The position numbers were made by a program, and so were the translations under genes. The notes beneath the pieces were generated by a model. The model saw nothing but the letters and a program-made list of their open reading frames with translations, did not search any database and was not told the origin of the DNA. A DNA stretch of 34,396 nt from assembly GCA_900318665.1 (NCBI GenBank), contig ONLQ01000021.1:1-34396 (forward strand), written 5' to 3'. This DNA is from an uncultured Bacteroidales bacterium. Lineage in GTDB: Bacteria > Bacteroidota > Bacteroidia > Bacteroidales > P3. Below, piece by piece: positions 1 to 7,128 of this stretch (positions within the stretch are counted from its first letter, which is position 1; each line of letters starts with the position of its first letter).

Positions 1-1
1 C

Positions 2-826
2 TTCGGTGATGCTGGTGTTGCTCTGTGGCACAACTATCTTGTTGCTAACAACAATGGTGACCGCCATCGTCTGAACTTCACCATGGACGCTGGTCTTGGT
101 TACAGCTACAAGGTCTGCAAGCACTCCACTCTCTTCATCGAGGGCGAACTTATCGATGTTGCTCACATCCCCAACATTTTCAAAAACAACCACAATGGTC
201 TTGACGCTCTTGTGTCCCTCGGCTACGCTTACAACTTCGGTTTCACCGCTGCCGACGAGGAACTCAACGCTCAGCACGCTCTCCTGACCCAGGAGAACTT
301 CGACGCTCTTAACGACCAAATCGCCAACCTCGAAAAGGAAGTTGCTAATGGCAAACAGAACGAGAAGAAACTTGAGAACCGCATCAGCGACCTCGAGAAC
401 CAACTCGCCGACGCCAAAGTCAACGGTGGCAATGGCCAGGCTGCTAAAGAACTCCAGGCCAAAATCGACCAGATAAAGGCTGACCAGCTCACTTTCTACG
501 CTCTGCCTTTCTCCATCCAGTATGCTGTTGACCAGTACAAAGTCACTGACAACGAGCAGCAGAAACTCAAAGCCATCGCTCGCGTGATGAAAGACAACCC
601 CAACACCAACTACATGATTTACGGTTTCGCCGACTACACTGGAAGCGACGAGTACAACATGAAACTTTCCGAGAAACGTGCTAAAGAGGTAAAACGTCTC
701 CTCGTTGAGAAATACGGTATCGACGAAAACCGTCTTGATGCTCAGTGGAAAGGTAAGACCATGGCCTTTGGCGACGTGAAATACAGCGTCAACCGCCGCG
801 TCTCCATCTACCGCGTGATTGAATAA
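2..826 (+). CDS. OmpA family outer membrane protein, 5'-truncated by the window edge
   Basis: The frame is open from base 2, before the first in-frame ATG (83), so the gene starts upstream of the window. The visible part begins with the end of an outer-membrane beta-barrel (alternating residues such as RLNFTMDAGLGYSYK). A periplasmic coiled coil follows (roughly ENFDALNDQIANLEKEV to KIDQIKADQ). A C-terminal OmpA-like peptidoglycan-binding domain closes the protein, with GFADYTGSDEYNMKLSEKRA and the closing NRRVSIYRV motif. Family knowledge: such proteins anchor the outer membrane to peptidoglycan. Codon use is strongly biased (GCT, AAC, CTC/CTT, GGT), unlike the neighbours, which suggests a highly expressed major porin-like protein. 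A strong terminator lies 26 bases downstream. The function is well supported; the exact OmpA subfamily is not. Confidence 0.93.
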   Translation, partial: FGDAGVALWHNYLVANNNGDRHRLNFTMDAGLGYSYKVCKHSTLFIEGELIDVAHIPNIFKNNHNGLDALVSLGYAYNFGFTAADEELNAQHALLTQENFDALNDQIANLEKEVANGKQNEKKLENRISDLENQLADAKVNGGNGQAAKELQAKIDQIKADQLTFYALPFSIQYAVDQYKVTDNEQQKLKAIARVMKDNPNTNYMIYGFADYTGSDEYNMKLSEKRAKEVKRLLVEKYGIDENRLDAQWKGKTMAFGDVKYSVNRRVSIYRVIE

Positions 827-851
827 GTCTAACGACTATCACAAATAAAAA

Positions 852-882
852 AGAGCCTCACTTAATGTGAGGCTCTTTTTTT
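852..882 (+). terminator. Rho-independent terminator of the OmpA gene
   Basis: A perfect 10-bp stem (AGAGCCTCAC / GTGAGGCTCT) closes a 5-base loop and is followed directly by a T-run. It sits 26 bases after the OmpA stop codon. An A-run on the other side of the stem could make it work on the minus strand as well, although the convergent gene ends 250 bases away. Confidence 0.93.
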
Positions 883-943
883 GCATTAGCCAACCATAAT
901 TACCATTATCCCAAAAACTAATTAGCCATAATGGACTGGACTC

Positions 944-1050
944 ATTAGTCCCATATGTCCTAATAACCCATTAGGACTATTAGACCTACAAAAGCTATTA
1001 GACCTATTAGACACATTAATCCTATTAGCCTAATTAAGACCCATTGACCT
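944..1050. repeat. Degenerate 9-bp tandem repeat (ATTAGACCT-like) in the convergent intergenic region
   Basis: ATTAG or ATTAA cores start at 970, 979, 997, 1006, 1015, 1024 and 1033, exactly 9 bases apart except for one decayed unit at 988. Looser copies lie upstream at 885, 921 and 944. The consensus unit is ATTAGACCT. The block lies between the ends of two convergent genes and shows no convincing coding potential. No function is evident. Confidence 0.75.
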
Positions 1051-1125
1051 TACTCCAAAATACCCCAAATCATAAAAGAAGCAACGTCCTTTTTTTCCAG
1101 ACTACTTACTATAGAAACGTTTTGT

Positions 1126-3147
1126 TTAGAAGTTCCAGCGCAGTTGTAGTTTCCATTGCTGGCGGTGGTCGCCTTCTATTTGCTCGTAACCTGAGCCAAT
1201 GTTTTCCTCGCCTGGATAAATTGTTACGGCATATTTGGCCGAAATAGTTAATGCTGGCAACGGCGAATAGCGTGCTACAAGATAATAACGCATCCCTCTG
1301 CCCGAAAAAGACGGCGATGATAATTGGTAGGCCACGTCTTGTTCGGCGGCATAAAGGCGGGCGTCGTAATTGTCAGCATCAAAAAGCAATATTCGCATAG
1401 CAAATACCAATGGCATACTCTCAAACGTATATTGCACATCTTGATGCAATAGAAAGCCTTGACTAAAACCTTTCGCTTCTGAGTTATGCCAGCACTGTGC
1501 CGCACGAGTGCGAAGATGAAGATTGCCTATATCACACGTCATATCGGCTGTCAGATAACGTCGCGTCGTTGATTCAACCACATATTCTGCTGAATCATCT
1601 ATAGAGCCATTCCGCTCTGCACCACGATGGCTATATGTCAATGTTAGGAGTATCTGCCGACTCATCTGCCTATTTAACGAGAGTCTATAGCGCATACCAG
1701 TCGAAGGGGCGTAAATGCCATAACGCATCGCAGGAAGCCTATAACCATCTACCTCGGCAACAGCCTTGATTCCAAACGGCAACGTCGTTCGATAGTTCAA
1801 CCTCAGTCCCTGCTCGTTATTTGGACCAGACGTGATAGACAACGGCGCACTATACAGATTGTGATAATTGACGGCATAGTGACGCGCCGAAAGACCGATG
1901 CTTTGATTCATCGGCAGAGAAAGCCTTACTCCGGAAATGGCAGCACATCCACCCGATGGCGAAAACGAAGCCTCGCCATAGACAAGCATATTTCTATGCC
2001 GATAGCGAAAATCCACACCGCCATTTATATTCTCACGGCCAGCAAAAGCATATTCGTTGTAAACGTATGGACGTGGCACCAGCGAGTCGGAAAGCAGAGT
2101 ATGATAGAGCGTCGCGCCCACCTCAAAATTGTCCGCCACGTATTGCAAATGCACACCATAGTTCTGCTCACGCAAGGCATCTTTATGTCCTATTTCCGTG
2201 GCGGTGCGATGATAGCCACTGTTCGAGATACTACGTAATAGTCCATTTTCAATAGTTGCATCGCGTGCCGAATTAGAGTAGAATGCCGAGAAGTTCATTT
2301 TTAGTGGCAACTTAATGGTTGCTGCCGCACCTTGCATATAACCCTGCTCGGCAAATGCCGATGCTGGACATATCCCCCTTGCATTGCGACTATCATCGCC
2401 TATTGCCGCTCCGTATGGCGCAAAACCGCTCCACAGAGTCAGTCCTTGACCGAATTGCACATTATAATGTCCCACTATTGCACGGCTGACAACGCCTATA
2501 TCGTTCACCATCAAGAACCCGCTATAAAAATCAAACCCTTGCCGCTGACTCCCGCTGAAAAATGCCTCGCCAGCATCCTTATCTGCCGAAAGCGAGAAGT
2601 GCACCCTGTCACGATAGCGGTACTGATAGCGCATATAAAGCCTATACGGGTCGCCCTCATACTTTCCCTCTCGGTAGCCTCGCGCAGGTTCAATATTGCC
2701 CCCAGCACCCGTCAGCAGATTGCTGTGTCCGTGCCGCATTATAGTCCGAAGATTCAATGTATCGGGTGGTGCAACAGGTTGCACCACGACTATGTCGCGG
2801 AGCATATCCACCGTTTGGCGGTCAAAACCATTCACCACATACAACTCGTCAACCGACATCAACTGCCCGCTTTGCTCTATGTACGCCTTCAGCAGCCTAC
2901 AGCGCTCTGGTCCCATAAAAGGCAATTCCGACAGGCGGTCGTTGGCCGTATCGTTCAGATTTATAGGCCATTCCCGCAGGCTCTCGTACAGTTCTGCCCA
3001 TTCCTCCATTGATGCAGTTCCATCGTCTTCCTGTGCTTCCTGCCATTGCTCAATATATGCAGTCCACGAGGTCGGAATATTCTGCGCCATTGCCGAAGAA
3101 AAGGCAATGAACGTCAGCAGAATAATATGTCTCACCGCACCATGCAT
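1126..3147 (-). CDS. Helix-hairpin-helix protein with predicted outer-membrane beta-barrel
   Basis: This 673-residue protein has a signal peptide (about residues 1-22, cleaved near AMAQ). A helix-hairpin-helix segment follows at about 62-120 (LNDTANDRLSELPFMGPERCRLLKAYIEQ, then a second copy around LYVVNGFDRQTVDMLRD), resembling ComEA-type DNA-binding HHH modules. The remaining ~540 residues are rich in alternating aromatic and polar strands and end in Phe (LRWNF), as expected for an outer-membrane barrel. The start at 3147 lies 3 bases after the stop of the PorV-like gene, so the two are probably co-transcribed with the phosphomutase. HHH plus barrel proteins recur in Bacteroidota, but I know of no assigned role. 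DNA binding or uptake is possible by domain logic only. Confidence 0.8.
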   Translation of the reverse strand: MHGAVRHIILLTFIAFSSAMAQNIPTSWTAYIEQWQEAQEDDGTASMEEWAELYESLREWPINLNDTANDRLSELPFMGPERCRLLKAYIEQSGQLMSVDELYVVNGFDRQTVDMLRDIVVVQPVAPPDTLNLRTIMRHGHSNLLTGAGGNIEPARGYREGKYEGDPYRLYMRYQYRYRDRVHFSLSADKDAGEAFFSGSQRQGFDFYSGFLMVNDIGVVSRAIVGHYNVQFGQGLTLWSGFAPYGAAIGDDSRNARGICPASAFAEQGYMQGAAATIKLPLKMNFSAFYSNSARDATIENGLLRSISNSGYHRTATEIGHKDALREQNYGVHLQYVADNFEVGATLYHTLLSDSLVPRPYVYNEYAFAGRENINGGVDFRYRHRNMLVYGEASFSPSGGCAAISGVRLSLPMNQSIGLSARHYAVNYHNLYSAPLSITSGPNNEQGLRLNYRTTLPFGIKAVAEVDGYRLPAMRYGIYAPSTGMRYRLSLNRQMSRQILLTLTYSHRGAERNGSIDDSAEYVVESTTRRYLTADMTCDIGNLHLRTRAAQCWHNSEAKGFSQGFLLHQDVQYTFESMPLVFAMRILLFDADNYDARLYAAEQDVAYQLSSPSFSGRGMRYYLVARYSPLPALTISAKYAVTIYPGEENIGSGYEQIEGDHRQQWKLQLRWNF

Positions 3148-3150
3148 AAA

Positions 3151-4008
3151 TTAGAACGTCGCCGATAGTCCTATCTGCGATGTGATGCCCAACAACTGAT
3201 GGACCGCTACCGACATATCAATCCCATATCTGCCATAGGTAGCCCCCACGCCAAAACAGTATTCCACAGGGTGGGTAACGATTCCGACCCTTGCGGCAAA
3301 ATGGTTCAGAAAACAATACTCGGCTCCGGCACGCAATGTGGCAGGACTATATATCGTTTTCTCTATCTCAATGGTCGTCAAGAAGTCGGTGGTTGTCTGC
3401 CACGCCGTACCAATATTCAACACCACGGGCAGTCTGTTGCTACCAGCCTTTACGGCAGCGGGGTTAGACACCCTTGCGCCCATAGTCCACGACCTGCCCA
3501 GCGAGAACTGCATACTCGCCGTGAATGTCAGCGCACGGACGGCGTCATAATATCCATCCGACACACCAGAATACAGATAGTCCATCGTGGCGCCGATACT
3601 TATATTGTTGCCAACGGCTTGCGCATAGCCTGCCGACAGCCGCTGCTCATTGTATGTTTTCCCACCATAGTGGTGATAAGTCGCAATAACAGTACCCGTC
3701 GGCGTCAGCGAGCCGTAGGCCGCCACCCATTTGTGCGACGTAGCGGCCATCATAAAGTCGTTACGATACGAAAGTGCTGCGCCATAGCCAGAACGACGTG
3801 CCAATGCTGCGATATTGCAGAGCGACGAGGCTGCATCGTCCAATGCCACCGATGTGCCGCCCATTGCCGCGCCGCGCACACTCATCACGGGCAGTTCAAA
3901 CTGCGCCACACTCGCTACACTCACACCTATAAACAGCACAAAAACAAGTCTCGCCAGAACAACACTCGTTGTCCTGGCGAAACCCATGTAGTTATCGGCC
4001 CGTAGCAT
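3151..4008 (-). CDS. PorV/PorQ-like outer membrane protein
   Basis: A 285-residue protein with an N-terminal signal peptide (MGFARTTSVVLARLVFVLFIGVSVASVAQ) and a Gly- and aromatic-rich beta-strand pattern, ending in Phe (IGLSATF). The early motif RGAAMGGTSVALDDAASSLCNIAALA resembles the conserved N-terminus of FadL/PorV/PorQ-type barrels, which help type IX secretion in Bacteroidota; that functional link is not shown here. ATG at 4008 touches the stop of the upstream mutase gene. A second ATG at 3987 gives a shorter, more typical signal peptide and is an equally good start. It sits between the mutase and the HHH-barrel gene with no spacing, suggesting one operon. Alternative: another small barrel family. 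Confidence 0.72.
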   Translation of the reverse strand: MLRADNYMGFARTTSVVLARLVFVLFIGVSVASVAQFELPVMSVRGAAMGGTSVALDDAASSLCNIAALARRSGYGAALSYRNDFMMAATSHKWVAAYGSLTPTGTVIATYHHYGGKTYNEQRLSAGYAQAVGNNISIGATMDYLYSGVSDGYYDAVRALTFTASMQFSLGRSWTMGARVSNPAAVKAGSNRLPVVLNIGTAWQTTTDFLTTIEIEKTIYSPATLRAGAEYCFLNHFAARVGIVTHPVEYCFGVGATYGRYGIDMSVAVHQLLGITSQIGLSATF

Positions 4009-5757
4009 TTAGGCCAGGTTCATAGACTTCTTGATACTTTCAATCTTGGCATCGAGTGCGCGGTTGGCGGCATCGAAATCGGCCTTGTCCTTCAACTCGC
4101 CTTTCACACCAAAATAGAACTTAATCTTGGGCTCGGTGCCAGAGGGACGCACCGTTACCTTGTTGCCGTCGGCGGTGAAAAACTGCAAGACGTTGCTCGT
4201 AGGCAGGTCGAGGTGTTCCTTCTTGCCTGTGCGCATATCGGTGCTTTCGTGCAGTTGGTAGTCCTTGATGCACACCACCTCCGAGCCGTCTATGCTCTTG
4301 GGCGGATTGCTGCGATAGTCGCGCATCATCTGCTGTATTTCCTCGGCACCGCTCTTGCCTTTGCGCACCACGCTCAGGAGGCCTTCCTTGTAGAATCCGA
4401 ACTCGCGATAGAGGTCCACCAGCACGTCGAAGAAGGTCTTGCCCTGGTCGGCAGCCCATGCGGCAATCTCGGCAATCATCGAGCATGCCGACACAGCGTC
4501 CTTGTCGCGCACAAAGTCGCCAATCATATAGCCGTAACTCTCCTCGCCGCCACCAATATAGATGCCTTTGCCCTCCATCTCGCGGATTTTGGAACCTATC
4601 CATTTGAAGCCCGTCAGTGTGTCGAAACACTGCACACCGGCCTTCTTGGCTATGTCGGCAGGCAGTTCGCTCGTTACGATTGTCTTGATGACATACTCGT
4701 TGCCGTTCAGCATACCCTTTTCCTTCCATTGCTTCACGAGGTAGTAGAGTATCACCGAGAGGGTCTGGTTGCCGTTCAGCAGCATCCATTCGCCATCGGG
4801 ACGCTTCACCGCCACGCCTACGCGGTCGGCATCGGGGTCGCTGGCAAAGACAATGTCGGCATCAATCTTCTTGGCCAGATTGACAGCCATCTCCATGGCG
4901 GCATGCTCTTCGGGATTGGGCGACGGAGTGGTGGGGAAATTGCCGTCGGGAACGGCCTGCTCCTCTACCACGTTGACATTGGTAAAGCCCAGTTTTTTCA
5001 GCATACGGGGAATGAGTGTGATGCCCGTGCCATGCAGCGGGGTATAGACAATCTTGACATCGTGGTGGCGCTTTATGACATCAGGATTCAGCGAGTTCTT
5101 CTCCACGCGGTTCAGATAGACGCTGTCCACGTTCTCGCCTATAATCTCAATCTCCTCGTCGTGGCCGCTCATCTTCACGTCTTTCACATCCTTTATTTTC
5201 AGCACCTCGTCAATCACGTTCACATCGTGCGGCGGCACCAGTTGGCAGCCATCGTCCCAATAGGCCTTGTAGCCGTTATACTCCTTGGGGTTGTGCGATG
5301 CCGTGAGCATCACGCCCGTCTGGCAGCCCAGATGACGCACCGCAAACGAGAGTTCCGGCGTGGGGCGCATACCGTCAAACAGATAGACATGAAAACCGTT
5401 GGCAGCAAGCACATGCGCCGTGATTTCGGCAAACTCGCGACTGTGGTTGCGGCTGTCGTGCGAAATAGCCGCCTTGGGCTTGGCAATGCCAGCAAAGCAC
5501 TTCTTCACATAGTTTGCCAATCCTTGCGTAGCCATCGCCACGGTGTATTTATTCATACGGTTAGTGCCAACGCCCATAATGCCGCGCAGACCGCCAGTGC
5601 CGAACTCCAGATTCTTGTAGAAACTCTCGTTCAGTTCGTTAGGGTTCGACATCATGTCGCGTATAGCCTGCTTCGTGGCCTCGTCATAGCCACCCTCCAG
5701 CCAAGCCTGAGCATTAGCCTTGGCCGAAGCATCAATATTCAATTCATTCAGATTCAT
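4009..5757 (-). CDS. Phospho-sugar mutase (phosphoglucomutase/phosphomannomutase, alpha-D-phosphohexomutase superfamily)
   Basis: The 582-residue cytoplasmic enzyme carries all four superfamily motifs. These are the phosphoserine loop TASHNP (152-157, Ser154), the metal-binding loop DPDADR (307-312), the sugar-binding loop GGEESYG (403-409) and the phosphate-binding loop RPSGTEPK (537-544). The family interconverts hexose 1- and 6-phosphates through a bisphosphate intermediate, feeding nucleotide-sugar and glycogen pathways. Length and motif spacing match the ~580-residue PGM2-like type, so glucose-1-phosphate or pentose-1-phosphate are the likeliest substrates; the sequence alone does not decide. 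A -7 element lies upstream at 5822-5829. The two downstream outer-membrane genes abut it. Confidence 0.92.
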   Translation of the reverse strand: MNLNELNIDASAKANAQAWLEGGYDEATKQAIRDMMSNPNELNESFYKNLEFGTGGLRGIMGVGTNRMNKYTVAMATQGLANYVKKCFAGIAKPKAAISHDSRNHSREFAEITAHVLAANGFHVYLFDGMRPTPELSFAVRHLGCQTGVMLTASHNPKEYNGYKAYWDDGCQLVPPHDVNVIDEVLKIKDVKDVKMSGHDEEIEIIGENVDSVYLNRVEKNSLNPDVIKRHHDVKIVYTPLHGTGITLIPRMLKKLGFTNVNVVEEQAVPDGNFPTTPSPNPEEHAAMEMAVNLAKKIDADIVFASDPDADRVGVAVKRPDGEWMLLNGNQTLSVILYYLVKQWKEKGMLNGNEYVIKTIVTSELPADIAKKAGVQCFDTLTGFKWIGSKIREMEGKGIYIGGGEESYGYMIGDFVRDKDAVSACSMIAEIAAWAADQGKTFFDVLVDLYREFGFYKEGLLSVVRKGKSGAEEIQQMMRDYRSNPPKSIDGSEVVCIKDYQLHESTDMRTGKKEHLDLPTSNVLQFFTADGNKVTVRPSGTEPKIKFYFGVKGELKDKADFDAANRALDAKIESIKKSMNLA

Positions 5758-5821
5758 AATAGAAAAGATTTTCAGATTGACAGATTTTCAAGACTTTCTA
5801 AATAGAAAGTTTTTCAAACTG

Positions 5822-5829
5822 CAAAGTTA
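5822..5829 (-). promoter_or_regulatory. Bacteroidota -7 promoter element for the phosphomutase operon
   Basis: On the minus strand the sequence reads TAACTTTG, a perfect match to TAnnTTTG. No good TTTG -33 box is seen at 19-21 bases. The implied 5' leader is about 60 bases and contains a 7-bp hairpin (5793-5799 / 5804-5810). Confidence 0.6.
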
Positions 5830-6109
5830 GCATTTATTTTCGTTATTTCCTAATCTGCCACAATCCATACCCATCAAAACTAATAAAGCACTTATTAATA
5901 ACTTCATTAGTAAGTCCTATATTACGTCACCCCTACAACCGACCTTTTGCATACTAAAATAAACTCCGACCAATTTGCAAACCAATCCCGAAGAAAACCC
6001 GAACAAAACCACCTCATAAAAAAGGTCATCTCCAAACCCCAAAAACGACCTTTTGAAAAAAAAAGGTTTGACTATCCCAAAAAAGAAAAAATGTAATCAA
6101 AAAATATCG
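5830..6109. other. AT-rich intergenic region with an inverted repeat
   Basis: No open frame of note was found. AAAAGGTC (6020-6027) and GACCTTTT (6047-6054) form an 8-bp inverted repeat. A further copy of CGACCTTTTG occurs near 5940. It lies between divergent transcription units and could be an operator or a weak hairpin; nothing decides between them. Confidence 0.35.
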
Positions 6110-6117
6110 TATATTTG
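6110..6117 (+). promoter_or_regulatory. -7 promoter element upstream of structured RNA-1
   Basis: TATATTTG matches TAnnTTTG perfectly and is followed by GC, as often seen in this phylum. It points toward RNA-1 and the secreted-protein gene at 6469. The -33 box is poor. Transcription would begin near 6123. Confidence 0.6.
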
Positions 6118-6180
6118 CAAGCGATTTTAACTGAATATTAACGAAAATAATTGCCAATGAAGCATAGCGCATAGTTTATT

Positions 6181-6383
6181 ATGCACATCATAGAATAGAA
6201 AAAAGCGAAGTAGCTTATCTGGTGCTTTTGGAACTTCGACAACTCTAAAAACCCTTCCAGACCGAGCGACAACGTTCTCGCGTTAAGCGTGGACTTGTAC
6301 GTTGTAATTGGAAGGATTAGGTAGTCGAAGACCTCAAAAGCACCGATGAAGACTTAAAAGTTCCACGCTCTTTTTATGTGCAT
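6181..6383 (+). ncRNA. Structured RNA-1: long interrupted rod, homologous to RNA-2 at 27545-27725
   Basis: Nested stems can be read directly: 6181-6188/6376-6383 (8 bp), 6200-6207/6366-6374 (one bulge), 6221-6230/6335-6344 (10 bp), 6234-6240/6324-6330 (7 bp), 6253-6259/6309-6315 (7 bp) and 6269-6274/6300-6305 (6 bp), with an apical hairpin. A large internal bubble (about 6208-6220 and 6345-6365) separates the closing stems from the main rod, as in 6S RNA. The strand is set by the -7 element at 6110 and a T-run at 6371-6375. The apical sequence AGCGTGGACT (6286-6295), the preceding ACAACG and the 3' CCACGCT are shared with RNA-2. The homologous core is about 6199-6375; the outermost 8-bp stem is specific to this copy. 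Identity as 6S or another Bacteroidales RNA is inference. Confidence 0.65.
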
Positions 6384-6394
6384 TTCTCAACCCT

Positions 6395-6447
6395 CCATCG
6401 GAACTACAAACAAAATCAATTTCAAATAAAAACCGACATGCCGATGG
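6395..6447 (+). promoter_or_regulatory. Leader hairpin between RNA-1 and the secreted-protein gene
   Basis: CCATCGG (6395-6401) pairs perfectly with CCGATGG (6441-6447), ending 21 bases before the ATG at 6469. The same CATCGG can instead pair with CCGATG at 6343-6348 on the 3' side of RNA-1, so two mutually exclusive folds are possible. A regulatory role is inference. Confidence 0.4.
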
Positions 6448-6468
6448 TATATAATAGGCAAAACTAAA

Positions 6469-6891
6469 ATGAAAAAGATTGCACTAATCGTCTTTTTATC
6501 ATTTATAACTGTTTGTGGAATGACCTATGCAAACAATGATTCAAAAAGCAACAAGAATTATAACATAACATTTTCTGATAAAAACGCTTCAGCACCATCC
6601 GCAAGAATTGACAACTTATACTACGACTTAGATAAAGGAACTATAAAGGTCACTGTTGTAATAGATGATGCCGTGCCAGGAAAACATTATAAAGTAAAAG
6701 TCACTCCGAAGAGTCAAGTTAAGGGGACTGTTGTTGAGGGTTCTTTATACTTAGATATATGGGTGGATAACGATAAATATGCAAGATCAACAAAAGGTGA
6801 AGTCGTTTTTCATTGCTATTCTGGTGATGCCAGCAACGCTCCATATTGTAGGGCGTATGATTTCGATGCTACAATTGTGAAAATATTGTGA
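6469..6891 (+). CDS. Small secreted protein, unrecognised family
   Basis: This 140-residue protein starts with a clear signal peptide (MKKIALIVFLSFITVCGMTYA). The mature part is a short, mostly beta-type domain (KGTIKVTVVIDDAVPGKHYKVKVTP, then VVEGSLYLDIWVDNDKYARSTKGEVVFHCY). It has two Cys near the C-terminus (CYSGDASNAPYC) that could form a disulfide in the periplasm. No lipobox or membrane anchor is seen after the signal. Codon use is strikingly A/T-rich compared with the flanking genes, hinting at horizontal acquisition. It lies 86 bases after structured RNA-1 on the same strand and has no other obvious promoter. I do not recognise the family. Confidence 0.75.
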   Translation: MKKIALIVFLSFITVCGMTYANNDSKSNKNYNITFSDKNASAPSARIDNLYYDLDKGTIKVTVVIDDAVPGKHYKVKVTPKSQVKGTVVEGSLYLDIWVDNDKYARSTKGEVVFHCYSGDASNAPYCRAYDFDATIVKIL

Positions 6892-7042
6892 GAATAGAAT
6901 ATTTTAGACGTTTATTGTTATTGAAATACCCTCAAAGGTTTTTATTTAACTTTCAAGGGGATATCTCTCACTTTAGCCGTTTTATAATAGTTCACAAAAT
7001 TATACACTATGCTTACTGATTTGACAACAGCGGTGTAACATT
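6892..7042. other. Intergenic region with no gene seen
   Basis: An AT-rich stretch after the secreted-protein gene. No open frame, RNA or repeat can be supported here apart from the hairpin that follows. Confidence 0.4.
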
Positions 7043-7077
7043 AATCGAGCGTGGTTGTAAAATAACCACGCTCGATT
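7043..7077. terminator. Perfect 14-bp hairpin between convergent genes
   Basis: AATCGAGCGTGGTT (7043-7056) pairs with AACCACGCTCGATT (7064-7077) around a 7-base loop. It lies between the end of the secreted-protein gene and the end of comM, so it may terminate both. The flanking T-runs are weak (TTTCAATTTT on the plus side), so a repeat-type palindrome is the alternative. Confidence 0.6.
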
Positions 7078-7128
7078 TCAATTTTGAAGAACCCTTATTA
7101 TGAAAAAAGGAACTCCAACCTATTCCAC

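Noticed and set aside
4213-5805. A 530-codon plus-strand frame opposite the phosphomutase
   Set aside because: It is His/Val/Leu-rich antisense shadow; the minus strand carries all four mutase motifs.
6181-6383. tmRNA, SRP RNA or RNase P RNA as the identity of the structured RNA
   Set aside because: No tRNA-like ends, no GGAA-type SRP tip and no RNase P conserved core were seen, and the rod shape does not fit tmRNA or RNase P.
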